Below, piece after piece: positions 1 through 10,019 of a DNA stretch of 64,000 nt. Origin of the DNA: Sphingomonas ginsengisoli An et al. 2013 (GTDB taxonomy: Bacteria > Pseudomonadota > Alphaproteobacteria > Sphingomonadales > Sphingomonadaceae); contig NZ_CP045434.1 in NCBI RefSeq assembly GCF_009363895.1, positions 992,001-1,056,000 on the forward strand. Direction: 5' to 3'. Below the pieces are notes generated by a model. That model saw nothing but the letters and a program-made list of their open reading frames with translations, ran no database searches and had not been told where the DNA came from. Each line of letters begins with the position of its first letter. Positions within the stretch are counted from its first letter, which is position 1. The position numbers were made by a program, and so were the translations under genes.

Positions 1-732
<732 letters not shown>

Positions 733-784
733 CTAGCCCCCGGACTCCTCCTCCGAGGCGCCGGATTTCGTTATTACGGCGGCG

Positions 785-812
785 ATATAGGGGTCAGTTC
801 GGGCGCAACAAG
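785..812 (-). promoter_or_regulatory. Sigma-32 (RpoH) heat-shock promoter of dnaK
   Basis: Read on the minus strand, a -35 element CTTGTTG (812-806) is followed after 12 bases by a -10 element CCCCTATAT (793-785). The RpoH consensus is CTTGAAA, 11-16 bases, then CCCCATNT, so this is a close match with good spacing. It lies between the end of fabG and the dnaK start, in the right orientation for dnaK. The assignment rests on the motif and on dnaK being a classic RpoH target. Confidence 0.72.
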
Positions 813-843
813 GGTTGTGGCTTTCGGGTGCAACGGTGCGGCG

Positions 844-1583
<740 letters not shown>

Positions 1584-1587
<4 letters not shown>

Positions 1588-2522
1588 GCGAGCTCCTTCG
1601 CCAGCGCCTCAATATCGTCGATGGTGAGCAGGCTCGTCACCTTGGCGTCGGGTGCGGTGCGTTTGACCATGGGTCCAAGCACCTTGCCGCCCAGTTCGAC
1701 GAATTCCTCGACCCCGGCGGCGACCATCTCCTGAACGCTCTCGCGCCAGCGGACCATGCCGGTCACCTGCTCGACCAGCAGCTCGCGGATGCGCGCGGGA
1801 TCGCTGACCGCCGCGGCGATGATATTGGCGAACACCGGTACTGCCGGCGCCATGAGGTCAATGCTCCCGAGCGCCTCCGCCATGCGGTCGGCGGCGGGCT
1901 GCATCAGCGGGCAGTGGAACGGCGCCGACACCGGCAGCAGCACCGCGCGCTTGGCGCCATGATCCTTGGCGATGGCCACCGCGCGCTCGATCGCGCTGCG
2001 CTTGCCCGAGATGACGACCTGGCTCGGATCATTGTCGTTGGCGACGGTGCACACCTCGCCCTCGGCGGCCGCGGCGGCGATCGCTTCGGCCTTGTCGAGA
2101 TCGGCGCCGAGCAGCGCCGCCATCGCGCCCTCGCCGACCGGCACCGCCGCCTGCATCGCCTGCCCGCGTAGCTTCAGCAGCTTGGCGGTGGTGGCGAGAT
2201 CGAACGTCCCCGCCGCGCACAGCGCGCTATATTCGCCGAGGCTGTGCCCGGCGACGAAGTTCGCCGCCTTGGTCAACGACACGCCGCCCTCCTGCGTCAG
2301 CGCGCGGAACACCGCGATGGCATGCGCCATGATCGCCGGCTGCGCATTCTCGGTCAGCGTCAGCTGGTCCTCGGGCCCCTCGGTCATCAGCTTGAACAGA
2401 TGCTGGCCGAGCGCCTCGTCGACTTCGGCGAAGGTGTCGCGCGCAGCGCGGCTGGCGATGCTCAACGCCTGTCCCATGCCGACCGATTGGCTCCCCTGCC
2501 CGGGAAAGATGAACGCGCGCAT
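1584..2522 (-). CDS. fabD: Malonyl-CoA:ACP S-malonyltransferase FabD
   Basis: Transfers malonyl from CoA to ACP to supply extension units for fatty-acid synthesis. The 312-residue protein begins with the typical FPGQGSQSVGMG oxyanion-hole segment and has the nucleophile motif GHSLGEYSA (Ser94) and the APFHCPLM segment that carries the catalytic His. The frame stays open upstream, but the ATG at 2520-2522 is chosen because it starts the conserved MRAFIFPGQG and is preceded by a strong GAGGAGG ribosome-binding site. First gene of a fabD-fabG unit with an ATGA junction. Confidence 0.96.
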
Positions 2523-2608
2523 GGTGCCTCCTCGTGAACGTGTCGGCGCGGTTAGGCTGCGGCGTCGCAATTGCCAAGCCGGGCCGGGGGTGCAAAGCCG
2601 CCGGCACG

Positions 2609-3922
2609 ATGACCGAAACCGCCACCCTCACCCCGCCTCCGCCGCCACCGGCCAAGCGCCTCGGCGGCGCGATGAGCCTGGCGATGGTGGTCGGCACGAT
2701 GATCGGCTCGGGCATCTACCTGCTGCCGACCACGCTCGCGCCATTCGGGCCCAACATCCCGGTCGCCTTCGCGCTGACCGTCGCCGGGACGATGCTGTTG
2801 GCGATCACCTTCGCCGCGCTCGCCCGCAAACTGCCCGGTGGCCCGTTCGTCTATGTCCGCACCGCCTTCGGCGACACCGCCGCCTTCCTCACGCTGTGGA
2901 GCTACCTCGTCTCGCAATGGGTCGGGGTCGCGGCGGTCGCGATCGCGGTCGGCGGGGCGATCGGCCACGTCCTCCCCGCGGCGGCGAGCGGAGCTGGCCT
3001 TAGCATCGTCGCATTGGGCTCGATCCTCATCCTCCTCGTCATCAATCTCACCGGGGCGCGCTCGGCGGGGTGGGTCCAGCTGACCGCCACGCTGATCAAG
3101 ATCATTCCGCTCATCCTCGTCGTCCTGCTGCTCGCCGCGCGGGTCGGCGGCGGCCAGCCGGCCGAGCCGCTCGCCGCGGTGCCCGTCGGCCTCGCCGGGA
3201 TCGCCGGCGCGGCGGCGCTGATGCTTTTCTCGCTGACCGGGTTCGAAGCAGCGACCGTCACCGCCAACGTCACCGACGATTCGACCGCGGTGGTCCCGCG
3301 CGCGACCATCCTCGGGACCGGGCTGACCGGGGCGATCTATTTCGCCGCGACGCTGGCGACGCTGATGATCCTGCCGAGCCTCGTCGCCGCCAAGAGCAGC
3401 GCGCCCTTCGCCGACGCCATCGCGCCCCTGCTCGGCCCCGAGGCGGGCGCCGTGGTCGCCGTGATCGCCGCGATCAGCGCCTTCGGCACCTGCAACGCGC
3501 TGCTCCTGCTCTCGGCCGAGGTCGGCCAATCCATCGCCGCCGCCGGCGACCTGCCGCCACTGTTCGCGCGCACCAACGCCGCCGGCGTGCCGGTCGGCTC
3601 GCTGCTGGTCGGCGCCGCCATCGCCGCGGTGCTGGTCGGCCTGAGCACCTCCGACAGCTTCGTCAGCGTCTACGAATTCATGGCACTGGTTTCGACCGTC
3701 GCCAGCCTGGTGCTCTACGCCGTCTGCGCCGCCGCCGCGCTCAAGCTCCGCCCGAGCCGTGGGCTGGCCATCCCGGCGCTCGCCCTCGTCTACGCGCTCG
3801 CGATGTTCGTCGGCGCCGGGCTCGAGGCGACCGTCTGGGGCCTCGGCCTCGCGCTCGCGGGCTTGCCGCTGCGCTGGCTCAGCCGGCGCTCCACCCCCGC
3901 GGCGGGGGCGACTCCAGCCTAG
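2609..3922 (+). CDS. APC-superfamily amino-acid permease or antiporter
   Basis: Integral membrane transporter for amino acids or polyamines. The 437-residue protein has about 12 hydrophobic segments and the TM1 signature of the APC superfamily, VVGTMIGSGIYLLP, close to the AdiC/CadB antiporter branch. A Gly-rich broken helix TM6 (MLFSLTGFEAA) is also visible. The substrate cannot be read from the sequence. The start is placed at ATG 2609 (MTETATLT), with a proline-rich cytoplasmic N-tail. Its 3' end overlaps the convergent Rieske gene by 44 bases, so the C-terminal tail RRSTPAAGATPA is probably not strongly constrained. Confidence 0.85.
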   Translation: MTETATLTPPPPPPAKRLGGAMSLAMVVGTMIGSGIYLLPTTLAPFGPNIPVAFALTVAGTMLLAITFAALARKLPGGPFVYVRTAFGDTAAFLTLWSYLVSQWVGVAAVAIAVGGAIGHVLPAAASGAGLSIVALGSILILLVINLTGARSAGWVQLTATLIKIIPLILVVLLLAARVGGGQPAEPLAAVPVGLAGIAGAAALMLFSLTGFEAATVTANVTDDSTAVVPRATILGTGLTGAIYFAATLATLMILPSLVAAKSSAPFADAIAPLLGPEAGAVVAVIAAISAFGTCNALLLLSAEVGQSIAAAGDLPPLFARTNAAGVPVGSLLVGAAIAAVLVGLSTSDSFVSVYEFMALVSTVASLVLYAVCAAAALKLRPSRGLAIPALALVYALAMFVGAGLEATVWGLGLALAGLPLRWLSRRSTPAAGATPA

Positions 3923-5045
3923 CTTCGGGGATCAGCCGCCGCAGCTTCTGCGCGAAGCTGCGCAGGCACACTTCCGACGTCCCGAGCGGGCCCGGCCGAT
4001 AGGTCGGCGAGGCCATCCCCTGCTGCACCCGGGTGATGAGTTCGGTGTCCTCGGCATTGACACGCCGGTTGATCCGCCAGTTGAGGTACCGCGCCGCGCG
4101 CATCTCACGCCGGTCGTCGGGCAGCGCGTAGCTGATCTCGCGGATCACCGTCTGGGTGGCGCTGACCGGCAGGAACTGCATGAAGTCGACCTGATCGGGG
4201 TAGATGTCGAACGCCACGTTAGGCCACAGCTTGTAGTAGAGCCACTTGCGGCGGTGGCTCGGCGGTAAATGCCCGGCCTCGGGCAACAGGTTCTGATAGG
4301 CCCGCTCGGACGGGTTGGCCGAGGGCTGCTCGACGAGGTCGCCCTCCATCCGGTCGACCTGCTCGTGCGCCTCAATCTTGTAGCCGCGACCGAACAGCCG
4401 GGTCAGGCCGGGATGGCCGATCGGGATGTGCAGCCCATCCGAATAATTGTCCGCGATGGTCTTCCAGTTGAGATCGCGCGGGCGCAGCGTCACCCGCCCG
4501 ATCGCGCGCAATTCCTCGAACCGGTAAGGCGCCACCTCATCCTCGAACGGCGCCATCATCGCGGCCACGCTTGGCGCACCCGGCTCGAGCGTGACGAACA
4601 GGAAACCGTGCCAGCGCTCGAGCGCGACCGGCACCAGGCCGAGCTGGTCGGTTTCGAGCCCCGGATATTCGCGCCGGTGGGGCACGCCGACCAGCCGCCC
4701 GTCGCGCGCATAGCTCCAGCCGTGATAGGGGCAGGTCAGCACCCGGGCGCAGCCGCCCTCGCCGTCGACCAGCCGCGAGCCGCGATGGCGGCAGACGTTG
4801 GTGAAGGCGCGCACCGCGCCGTCGTCGCCGCGGATGACGATGATGCTTTCGCCCAGATAGTCGAGGCTGCGCCATTCCCCCGGCGCGGCGAGCTCGCTCT
4901 CGTGACACACCACCTGCGGCACGGCGCGGAGGAAGGCGCGGCGTTCGGCGGCGAAGAATTCGGAATCGTGATAGAGCCAGCCTGGCAGGCTGACGCCGTC
5001 GAGCGGATCGGCAGCGGGATCGACGGGGCGGAGCTGGGTAGCCAT
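3879..5045 (-). CDS. Rieske [2Fe-2S] aromatic-ring-hydroxylating oxygenase, alpha-subunit-like
   Basis: Probable oxygenase component of a mononuclear non-haem iron system. In the 388-residue protein the Rieske ligands are Cys85-X-His87 (NVCRHRGSR) and Cys105-X2-His108 (CPYHGWSY). The catalytic domain has the bridging-Asp and iron-His segment IADNYSDGLHIP with His206 and His211. No small subunit, ferredoxin or reductase gene lies next to it, so it either borrows redox partners or belongs to the single-subunit type, and its substrate is unknown. The start is ATG 5043-5045, giving MATQLRPV. It diverges from the cyclase gene across 96 bases. Confidence 0.88.
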   Translation of the reverse strand: MATQLRPVDPAADPLDGVSLPGWLYHDSEFFAAERRAFLRAVPQVVCHESELAAPGEWRSLDYLGESIIVIRGDDGAVRAFTNVCRHRGSRLVDGEGGCARVLTCPYHGWSYARDGRLVGVPHRREYPGLETDQLGLVPVALERWHGFLFVTLEPGAPSVAAMMAPFEDEVAPYRFEELRAIGRVTLRPRDLNWKTIADNYSDGLHIPIGHPGLTRLFGRGYKIEAHEQVDRMEGDLVEQPSANPSERAYQNLLPEAGHLPPSHRRKWLYYKLWPNVAFDIYPDQVDFMQFLPVSATQTVIREISYALPDDRREMRAARYLNWRINRRVNAEDTELITRVQQGMASPTYRPGPLGTSEVCLRSFAQKLRRLIPEARLESPPPRGWSAG

Positions 5046-5141
5046 GGCACGATGTCTGCCATGCGCAGCATCGACCGGCAACGATCTGGCAATGGCGAAA
5101 TTACCTCATTTGCGCTACGGCAAGGCGAAGCCGGGGGTCTC

Positions 5142-5969
5142 ATGCCACTTTACCTCGACATCCATACGGTGCCGGGCGCGGATGCCGAGGACCTGCGCCG
5201 CGCGCACCTTGCCGATCTTGCGGTGCAGGCACAGCACGGGGTGGACTACCGGCGCTATTGGCATAACGCCCAGTGCGGCAAGGCCTTCTGCCTGTTCGAA
5301 GCTCCCAATGCCGAGGCGGCGCGGCAAGTCCACCAGGAGGCGCACGGCCTGGTGGCCGAAAAGATTATCGAGGTTGATCCCGACATGATCGACGGCTTCC
5401 TCGGCGCCGGCGAAGCTGACGCAAACGGCGCAGTTTGGCTGCCCGGCAGACGCGAGCGCGATACGGCCGTCCGCAGCGTCCTTTTCACCGATCTCGTCGG
5501 CTCGACCGAGCTGGCGCAGCGGCTCGGTGACGATGCTGCTTTCGAGGTCTTGACGACCCACGACGCCATCGTTCGCGCGGCGGTGGCGCAGCATGGCGGG
5601 CGGGTCGTCAAGCATACTGGTGACGGTGTGATGGCGGCCTTCGTTTCGCCGGTGCAGGCGGTGCGGGCCGCCTGCCAGATTCAGACGGCCGTGGCGGCGC
5701 TGATCCCCGACAACGGTCGACCCGCATTTCAACTTCGGATCGGCGCGGCCGCAGGCGAACCGATTGAGCGAGACAACGACCTGTTCGGCTCAACTGTGAA
5801 CTTAGCCGCGCGCTTATGTGCTTACGCCGAGCCCGGCAGCGTCCTGGTCACCAACGCGATCGCCGAGCTTTGCCTTGGCAAGGGGATGAAGTTCGCGGCG
5901 GTGGGCGAAGTCGAACTCAAGGGTTTCGACGAACCGATCCGAACCCGCGAGGTGGTGATCAACTGCTGA
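5142..5969 (+). CDS. DUF4242 domain fused to a class III adenylate/guanylate cyclase
   Basis: Residues 1-90 match the DUF4242 fold (MPLYLDIHTVPG, YRRYWHN, CLFEAPNAEAA, HQEAHG), a small ferredoxin-like domain whose Streptomyces member SCO4226 binds nickel. Residues 110-275 are a class III nucleotidyl cyclase catalytic domain: metal Asp117 in LFTDLVGST, second metal Asp161 in HTGDGVMAAF, and transition-state Asn/Arg in VNLAARL. It probably makes cAMP or another cyclic nucleotide in response to whatever the N-terminal domain senses. No transmembrane segment is seen, so it should be soluble. The start is the ATG at 5142 after GGGGG. Total 275 residues. The ligand is inference. Confidence 0.85.
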   Translation: MPLYLDIHTVPGADAEDLRRAHLADLAVQAQHGVDYRRYWHNAQCGKAFCLFEAPNAEAARQVHQEAHGLVAEKIIEVDPDMIDGFLGAGEADANGAVWLPGRRERDTAVRSVLFTDLVGSTELAQRLGDDAAFEVLTTHDAIVRAAVAQHGGRVVKHTGDGVMAAFVSPVQAVRAACQIQTAVAALIPDNGRPAFQLRIGAAAGEPIERDNDLFGSTVNLAARLCAYAEPGSVLVTNAIAELCLGKGMKFAAVGEVELKGFDEPIRTREVVINC

Positions 5970-5971
5970 GA

Positions 5972-6003
5972 GGCGGAGCGGAACCGATCGGCTCCGCTCC
6001 GCC
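5972..6003. terminator. Hairpin between convergent cyclase and lipoprotein genes
   Basis: An 11-base-pair perfect stem, GGCGGAGCGGA (5972-5982) with TCCGCTCCGCC (5993-6003), and a 10-base loop that can itself pair. It begins two bases after the cyclase stop and sits ten bases from the lipoprotein stop. Only a short T-run follows on the plus strand, so it is a plausible but imperfect bidirectional terminator. Confidence 0.55.
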
Positions 6004-6012
6004 GCCTTTCAC

Positions 6013-6531
6013 TCAATAATGCGGGGGGAACTGGGCGTTGATCACCGCGCCGCTCGGCAGCTGGCACTGGCCAAGACCGCCACTCGCCAGCCCCGAACTC
6101 GGCCGCGCGAGGGTGAAGTGGCAGCGCATGAAGCCGCCCGGGCCCTGCAGGTTGGCGAGCACCTGGCCGCTGTAGTGGGTGATGGTCTCCATGTCCGGAC
6201 CCCACGGGCCCCAGCCGCCCCAGCCGCCGCCCCAGCGACGGCCGCCCCAGCCGCGGCCCCAGCCGAAGCCGGCGCCCCAGCCGTTCCATAATGGGCCATA
6301 ATCGTCGACCCGCGATTCCTGGGTGACCTGGAAGAACGGACCCTGGAACTGCTGGCCGTTGGTCAGCGACGCGATCATGGTGCCGCGGGTGCCGCCGGTC
6401 TCGGTCCAGTTAAACGTGGCGCCGAGCTGGCCATTGGGCGACTGGCCGGTGCCCATGCCGGTGGTGGTGCAGGCCGACGCCGCCAGCAGCGCCGCGGTCG
6501 CCGCCGCCAGCTTCAAAGAACGATTTATCAT
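6013..6531 (-). CDS. Lipoprotein with a Gly/Trp-rich central segment, function unknown
   Basis: The 172-residue product has a lipoprotein signal peptide: positive start MINRSLK, hydrophobic AAATAALLAAS, lipobox LAASAC. A Gly/Trp/Arg-rich block (roughly residues 85-118, many WG pairs) splits an otherwise ordinary polar domain whose C-terminal part includes GQVLANLQG, FMRCHFTLA and GLGQCQLP with two cysteines. I do not recognise a named family, though the ending resembles small conserved sphingomonad lipoproteins. The start is ATG 6529-6531, which gives the cleanest signal peptide; an in-frame upstream codon at 6564 would add an unlikely extension. Confidence 0.72.
   Translation of the reverse strand: MINRSLKLAAATAALLAASACTTTGMGTGQSPNGQLGATFNWTETGGTRGTMIASLTNGQQFQGPFFQVTQESRVDDYGPLWNGWGAGFGWGRGWGGRRWGGGWGGWGPWGPDMETITHYSGQVLANLQGPGGFMRCHFTLARPSSGLASGGLGQCQLPSGAVINAQFPPHY
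6201..6282. repeat. Degenerate tandem repeat coding for Gly/Trp pairs
   Basis: On the plus strand the block is built of imperfect copies of a short unit around GCCGCCCCAGC, read on the minus strand as repeated W-G-G/R residues inside the lipoprotein. Copy units vary in length by multiples of three, so the frame is kept. Such blocks often change copy number between strains. Confidence 0.6.
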
Positions 6532-6609
6532 CGAGATGCTCCTCGCAAGGGTACGGCACCACAACGAACGACCCGCGCCGCCGGCTCCCTCGGCAAAGTT
6601 ACATTTGGT

Positions 6610-7230
6610 TCAAGCGCTTGGCCGGCCGATCAGCGCCAGCACTTCCTTGCGGCTGCGCTCGTCCTCGCGGAAGGTGCCCATCATCCGGCTGGTGGTCATC
6701 ATCACGCCCGGCGTATTGACCCCGCGCGCGGTCATGCAGGCATGGGTCGCCTCGACCACCACCGCGACGCCCTTGGGCTGGAGATGCTCCCAGATGCAGT
6801 CGGCGACCTCGGCGGTCAGCCGCTCCTGCACCTGCAGCCGGCGGGCGAAGCCGTGCAGCACGCGCGCCAGCTTGGAGATGCCGACCACCCGGTTATGCGG
6901 CAGATAGGCGATGTGCGCCTTGCCGATGATCGGCGCCATGTGATGCTCGCAATGCGACTGGAAGGGGATGTCCTTCAGCAGCACGATCTCGTCATAGCCG
7001 CCGACTTCCTTGAAGGTCCGGCTGAGGTGGTGCGACGGGTCCTCGTCATAGCCGCGGGCATATTCCTTCCACGCCCGCGCGACCCGTTTGGGGGTGTCGA
7101 GCAGCCCCTCGCGCGCGGGGTCGTCGCCCGCCCAGCGAATGAGCGTGCGGACCGCGTCGGCGACGTCGTCGGGGACCGGCAGCTTGGGCGGCGGTCCCAC
7201 CAAGTCGCCGTCGTCGGGGGTGTCGCTCAT
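6610..7230 (-). CDS. folE: GTP cyclohydrolase I FolE
   Basis: Converts GTP to 7,8-dihydroneopterin triphosphate, the first step of folate (and pterin) synthesis. The 206-residue protein has the family body [12 protein letters not shown], the zinc ligands in [12 protein letters not shown] and the second cysteine in [11 protein letters not shown], with the terminal [16 protein letters not shown]. Type IA enzyme of normal length. The start is ATG 7228-7230 (MSDTPDDGD), overlapping the stop of the upstream flavoprotein as ATGA. Confidence 0.96.
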   Translation of the reverse strand: MSDTPDDGDLVGPPPKLPVPDDVADAVRTLIRWAGDDPAREGLLDTPKRVARAWKEYARGYDEDPSHHLSRTFKEVGGYDEIVLLKDIPFQSHCEHHMAPIIGKAHIAYLPHNRVVGISKLARVLHGFARRLQVQERLTAEVADCIWEHLQPKGVAVVVEATHACMTARGVNTPGVMMTTSRMMGTFREDERSRKEVLALIGRPSA

Positions 7231-8540
7231 CGCCTCGCCAGCTCCGCGCTGATGTCCTCGGCCACCGCGGCCGCCTGCCCACGAATATCGGGAACCGCGG
7301 TCATTTCCCAATAGCGGCCCTTGGTCAGGGGCCCGAGCGCCCACAGCCCCGCCCCCGCCCGGTCGTGCGCATCGACCTCGAGCCCGATGCCGAAGCGGTC
7401 GGGGCGAACCTCGCCACGGCTGAGGAGGTCGGCGAGCAGCGGATCGCGGGTCCTCGCGATCTCGCCCAGCGGACCGGTGCAATTGACCGCGAGGCAGAAG
7501 CGCCGCTCGACGATCCCGTCGCCGCGCCGCTGGATCGTCGCGCTCACCTCGCCGCCCTCGTCGCGCAGGGAATTGAGCCGCCCGGCCATGATCCGCAGCT
7601 TGCCCGCGGCGATCAGCTCCTTGAGCTGCGCCGCGACGTCGGGCGCGATGCGGTGGCGGTGGATGTCCCACCACGGCCGCGCGTGGCGGATGAAGCGCGC
7701 TTCCTCGGTTTGGTCGAAGCTCTGCCAGATGGCGTGGCTGTGCGGCCGCAGCGAATCGACCGCGGCGCGGAAGCCGACCTCGCCTGAGCGCCGCCGCAGC
7801 CAGCGCGAGAGGCGGGTGACCGAGCCCAGCGGGACTTCGCTCAGCTCGACCGGCGCGGGCGGCGGGGCCGGGTCGGCGTGCGCGCGCGGTACCAACCCGC
7901 GCCGCGACAGCGCGGTGATCTGCCCACGGTGGCCCGCCGCCACCAGCGACAGCACCGTGTCGACCATGGTCAGCCCGGTGCCGATGATCAGCACGTCGCT
8001 GTCGCGCTCGGCGGCGCGCGCGATCGCGGCGCGCGCCTCGGCGGTCCACGGATTGGCGACGTAGAGCTCAGGCGGCAGGCCCTCCGCGACCGCCAGCGGC
8101 GCCGGCGGCTGGTTGCCCTGCGCCAGCACCAGCGCGCGCGCGTCGAGCGTGCTGCCTTCGCCCAAGCGCACGCGCCAGCCATTCGTGGTGCGCTCGGCAC
8201 CGGCGGCCGTCTGCTCGACCAGCGGCACCGCGCTTTCGGCAAATTGCTCGGACAGGTAGCGGCCGAAGGCGCGCCGCTCCGCGAAGGCGCCGCCGGGCAG
8301 CCCGCTCCAGCCTGCGAAATGCTCGGGCGCGTCGGGCCACGCGCTCATCTTGGCGGCCGGCACGTTGAGCACGTGCGCCGGATCGGTGGTCGAATAGGCC
8401 ACCCCGCGCCCGGCCAGCCCCGAGCCGTCGATCACCACGCTGGCGACCCCGCGGCGGGCAAGCTGCAGCGCGGTCATCGTCCCCGAGAACCCGCCTCCGA
8501 CAATCGCGACCGGCGTGTCGCCGGTCTCGTCAGATTTCAT
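7227..8540 (-). CDS. FAD/NAD(P)-binding protein of the COG4529 type
   Basis: Predicted flavoprotein of 437 residues. The N-terminus [21 protein letters not shown] is a clear dinucleotide-binding Rossmann motif. Further on are [13 protein letters not shown], typical of the COG4529 (NAD_binding_9) family, and a second nucleotide loop [12 protein letters not shown]. The biochemical role of this family is not settled; some members act as hydroxyacylglutathione- or siderophore-linked oxidoreductases. It overlaps folE by ATGA and the upstream DUF6356 gene by 11 bases, so the three are probably co-transcribed. Start ATG 8538-8540. Confidence 0.85.
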   Translation of the reverse strand: MKSDETGDTPVAIVGGGFSGTMTALQLARRGVASVVIDGSGLAGRGVAYSTTDPAHVLNVPAAKMSAWPDAPEHFAGWSGLPGGAFAERRAFGRYLSEQFAESAVPLVEQTAAGAERTTNGWRVRLGEGSTLDARALVLAQGNQPPAPLAVAEGLPPELYVANPWTAEARAAIARAAERDSDVLIIGTGLTMVDTVLSLVAAGHRGQITALSRRGLVPRAHADPAPPPAPVELSEVPLGSVTRLSRWLRRRSGEVGFRAAVDSLRPHSHAIWQSFDQTEEARFIRHARPWWDIHRHRIAPDVAAQLKELIAAGKLRIMAGRLNSLRDEGGEVSATIQRRGDGIVERRFCLAVNCTGPLGEIARTRDPLLADLLSRGEVRPDRFGIGLEVDAHDRAGAGLWALGPLTKGRYWEMTAVPDIRGQAAAVAEDISAELARR

Positions 8541-8766
8541 AATCGGGCCAGTCGGGGCTGCCGTGCTTGCGCTTCTGCATATAGTCGTGAAGCCGGACCA
8601 CCGTCCGCCCGGCGGTCTCGGTGAACACGCCCGGCACCACCGCGTGGATCAGGCACGCGGTCCCCGCGCCGATCATCTCGCCACCGATGCGGACCGCGCC
8701 GACGGCATGACCCGCCCAGCTCATCCCCAGGGACTTCGGGTGATTGGTGAACAGCCGGCCCAGCAC
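8530..8766 (-). CDS. Small DUF6356-like protein
   Basis: A 78-residue protein whose pattern, LGRLFTNHPKSLGMSWAGH, then MIGAGTACLIHAVVPGVF and VVRLHDYM, matches the small DUF6356 family common in sphingomonads. One weak hydrophobic stretch (residues about 30-47) could be membrane-associated. Function unknown. The start is a GTG at 8764-8766 preceded by AAGGGAG; no ATG gives the conserved N-terminus. The 3' end overlaps the flavoprotein start by 11 bases. Confidence 0.75.
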   Translation of the reverse strand: MLGRLFTNHPKSLGMSWAGHAVGAVRIGGEMIGAGTACLIHAVVPGVFTETAGRTVVRLHDYMQKRKHGSPDWPDYEI

Positions 8767-8788
8767 TTGCTTGCTCCCTTGGCGACGA

Positions 8789-8865
8789 TGGTGACCCCGA
8801 GTGGATTCGAACCACTGACCTACAGATTAGGAATCTGGCGCTCTATCCTGCTGAGCTACGGGGCC
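8789..8865 (-). tRNA. tRNA-Arg (anticodon CCT)
   Basis: Minus-strand cloverleaf with acceptor GGCCCCG pairing to CGGGGTC (one G-T wobble), D-arm GCTC-AGCAGGATA-GAGC, anticodon loop TTCCTAA with CCT, T-arm with GGTTCGAATCC, discriminator A and an encoded CCA. The CCT anticodon reads AGG arginine codons, rare in this GC-rich sequence. No integrase or duplicated tRNA end is found beside it. Confidence 0.96.
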
Positions 8866-8904
8866 GTCCGCGCAGCCCTACAGGAGGCGCAGGCGGCAAA
8901 TCAA

Positions 8905-9735
8905 TCATGCGACGCGCACCGGCGGGATCGGTCGGCGATGGCTGAGCGCCGGAACCCGGCTGCGAACTTCCGCGATCCGGCCAAGCTCGATCTCGGCAAA
9001 CCCCATCCCCGGTGCGCCGTCCATTTCGAGCAGCATTTCGCCCCACGGACCCGCCACCAGGCTGTGGCCGTAGGTGGTGCGCCCGTCCTCATGGGTGCCG
9101 GCCTGCGCCGCCGCGACCACGAACAGCCCGGCCTCGATCGCGCGCGCTTTGAGCAACGTCGCCCAATGCGCTTGGCCGGTCGGGACGGTGAACGCCGCCG
9201 GCACCGCGATCGTCTCCGCGCCCGCTTCGGCCAGCGCCGCGAACAGCGCGGGAAAGCGCAGGTCGTAGCAGATGGTTAGGCCCAGCGCGCCGACCGGCGT
9301 ATCGCGCACCACCACCGTCCCGTCACCGGGCCGATAGACCGCCGACTCGCGCCAACTCTCGCCGGTCGGCAGGTCGACGTCGAACAAATGGATTTTGTCG
9401 TAGCGCGCACGGATGGCGCCCGCCGGATCGATCACGAAGCCGCGGTTGGCGAGCAGCTCGCCCTCGCCGCTGCGCACCGCGAGGCTGCCGAGGTGGACCC
9501 ACAGTCCCTCGCGCGCGGCAGCCTCGCGCACCGCGGCGAGCACCGGCTCCTCTTCCTCGAGCCGCCAATGCTGCGACGCGCGCGCGCGCTCCTTGTCGAG
9601 CAGGCCACTCATCTCGGGCGTGAACAGCATGTCGGCCCCGCTGGCCCGCGCCTGCCGCACCGCCTCGACGAGGTCGGCGGCGTTGCGCGCCGGGTCGATC
9701 CCGGTCTGCGCCTGGAGGATCGCGATCCGGCTCAT
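8905..9735 (-). CDS. Carbon-nitrogen hydrolase, Nit1/omega-amidase-like
   Basis: Nitrilase-superfamily amidohydrolase of 276 residues. The catalytic triad is visible as Glu in FTPEMSGLL, Lys in RYDKIHLFDVD and Cys in TICYDLRFPALF. The closest family pattern is the Nit1/YafV group, whose members hydrolyse deaminated glutathione or alpha-ketoglutaramate-like amides. That fits its tight coupling to a glutaredoxin gene, although substrate choice is inference. The start is ATG 9733-9735 (MSRIAILQAQ), overlapping the glutaredoxin stop as ATGA. Confidence 0.88.
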   Translation of the reverse strand: MSRIAILQAQTGIDPARNAADLVEAVRQARASGADMLFTPEMSGLLDKERARASQHWRLEEEEPVLAAVREAAAREGLWVHLGSLAVRSGEGELLANRGFVIDPAGAIRARYDKIHLFDVDLPTGESWRESAVYRPGDGTVVVRDTPVGALGLTICYDLRFPALFAALAEAGAETIAVPAAFTVPTGQAHWATLLKARAIEAGLFVVAAAQAGTHEDGRTTYGHSLVAGPWGEMLLEMDGAPGMGFAEIELGRIAEVRSRVPALSHRRPIPPVRVA

Positions 9736-9986
9736 GCGGCGAGCAGTGCGTCCAGCTTGCCTTCGCGCTCGAGCGCGAACAGGTCGTCGCACCCGCCGAC
9801 ATGACGCCCGTCGATGAAGATCTGCGGCACGGTCGTCCGCCCGGCGCGATCGATCATCTCCGCCCGCTTCGGGCCGCCGGCGTCGATATTATGTTCCTCG
9901 GCCGCGACGCCCTTGCTCCGCAGGAGGTCCTTGGCCCGGAAACAATAGGGACAAGTGCTTTTGGAATAGATTTCGACACGCGCCAC
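9732..9986 (-). CDS. grxC: Glutaredoxin 3 (dithiol)
   Basis: An 84-residue thiol-disulfide oxidoreductase with the CPYC active site (Cys12, Cys15), the cis-proline segment TTVPQIFIDG and the GGCDDLFAL glutathione-binding end. It reduces disulfides using glutathione in the cytosol. The start is GTG at 9984-9986 with a GGAGG ribosome-binding site six bases upstream. It is the first gene of a grxC-nit unit linked by ATGA. Confidence 0.95.
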   Translation of the reverse strand: MARVEIYSKSTCPYCFRAKDLLRSKGVAAEEHNIDAGGPKRAEMIDRAGRTTVPQIFIDGRHVGGCDDLFALEREGKLDALLAA

Positions 9987-10019
9987 GCGGCACCTCCGCT
10001 TGCTTGGTTTCGGGCCGTC

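Noticed and set aside
8789..8865. Possible integration site at tRNA-Arg(CCT)
   Set aside because: No integrase, no duplicated tRNA 3' end and only housekeeping genes on both sides; the XerD in the window is the cellular enzyme.
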